Source of the DNA: Phalacrocorax aristotelis
Lineage: Eukaryota > Chordata > Aves > Suliformes > Phalacrocoracidae
Direction of reading: 5' to 3'
DNA: 64,000 bases
Assembly (NCBI RefSeq): GCF_949628215.1
Contig: NC_134278.1
Span: 105,877,277-105,941,276 of the forward strand
The position numbers and the translations under genes are program-made. The notes beneath the pieces are model-generated. The model did no database searches. It was not told the DNA's origin and saw only the letters and a program-made list of their open reading frames with translations. Numbering within the stretch: the stretch's first letter is position 1; each line of letters opens with the position of its first letter. This document shows, piece by piece, positions 63,811-64,000 of this stretch.

Positions 63811-64000
63811 CTTTCAACAAATATTTATATGGTGCTCATTAATAACTTGCTTCCACTCAGAGTCAAGTTCAGACCTCTTGGCAGTCATAAGCGCAAACAA
63901 ACACTCCTATGACTCCCATAGCTGTATGGTGCAAGAAATTGTAGGGGTGTGTAAAGGAAACCAAATGTCTGAGCATACATGGCACCTAAATAATAATAAA
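63811..64000 (-). other. FLVCR1 intron, partial
   Basis: Sequence beyond the sixth-from-last coding exon. I see no further FLVCR1 exon before the window ends. Confidence 0.7.

Overview
The window is nuclear DNA from a vertebrate, most likely a bird (a sauropsid at least). It holds split genes with GT-AG introns, a CpG-island promoter, and copies of the 3' end of the CR1 LINE, the dominant retroposon of bird genomes. There are no bacterial operons, CRISPR arrays, rRNA or tRNA genes, and no provirus that I could recognise. Three conserved genes account for all the convincing coding sequence, in the order ANGEL2 - VASH2 - FLVCR1. This is the same neighbourhood and relative orientation as human 1q32.3, seen here from the opposite strand. 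Species cannot be decided from the sequence.

Layout. (1) 1-8.4 kb, plus strand: the last four coding exons of ANGEL2 (711-837, 1420-1480, 3148-3311, 6188-6342) and a probable 3' UTR; the upstream exons lie before position 1. (2) 8.85-45.46 kb, minus strand: complete coding sequence of VASH2 in seven coding exons (45464-45180, 40002-39914, 37285-37229, 28226-28152, 19255-18874, 16960-16845, 11329-11260). All junction phases agree and they give a 357-residue protein. Its 3' UTR probably reaches about 8.84 kb, tail to tail with ANGEL2. Introns of 1.9 to 9 kb contain CR1 tails and simple repeats. (3) 45.03-46.03 kb: CpG island and VASH2 promoter, with an AT-rich microsatellite and a tiny upstream ORF next to the start codon. 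(4) 46.0 to about 54.8 kb: intergenic DNA with no gene I can support. (5) 54.8-64.0 kb, minus strand: 3' UTR and last six coding exons of FLVCR1 (63810-63707, 62540-62430, 61605-61500, 61278-61167, 60504-60437, 59046-58984); its earlier exons lie beyond 64000.

The genes do unrelated jobs: ANGEL2 is an RNA 2',3'-cyclic phosphatase of the CCR4-like family, VASH2 is a tubulin tyrosine carboxypeptidase, and FLVCR1 is a major-facilitator choline/heme transporter. They share synteny, not a pathway. I did not find a new system. The more interesting points are regulatory or structural: a strong-context uORF whose stop overlaps the VASH2 start, a TATA-like microsatellite in the VASH2 promoter, in-frame cassette exons one of which carries the VASH2 catalytic cysteine, a CR1 tail close to a VASH2 splice acceptor, and a putative RNA G-quadruplex just upstream of an ANGEL2 acceptor.
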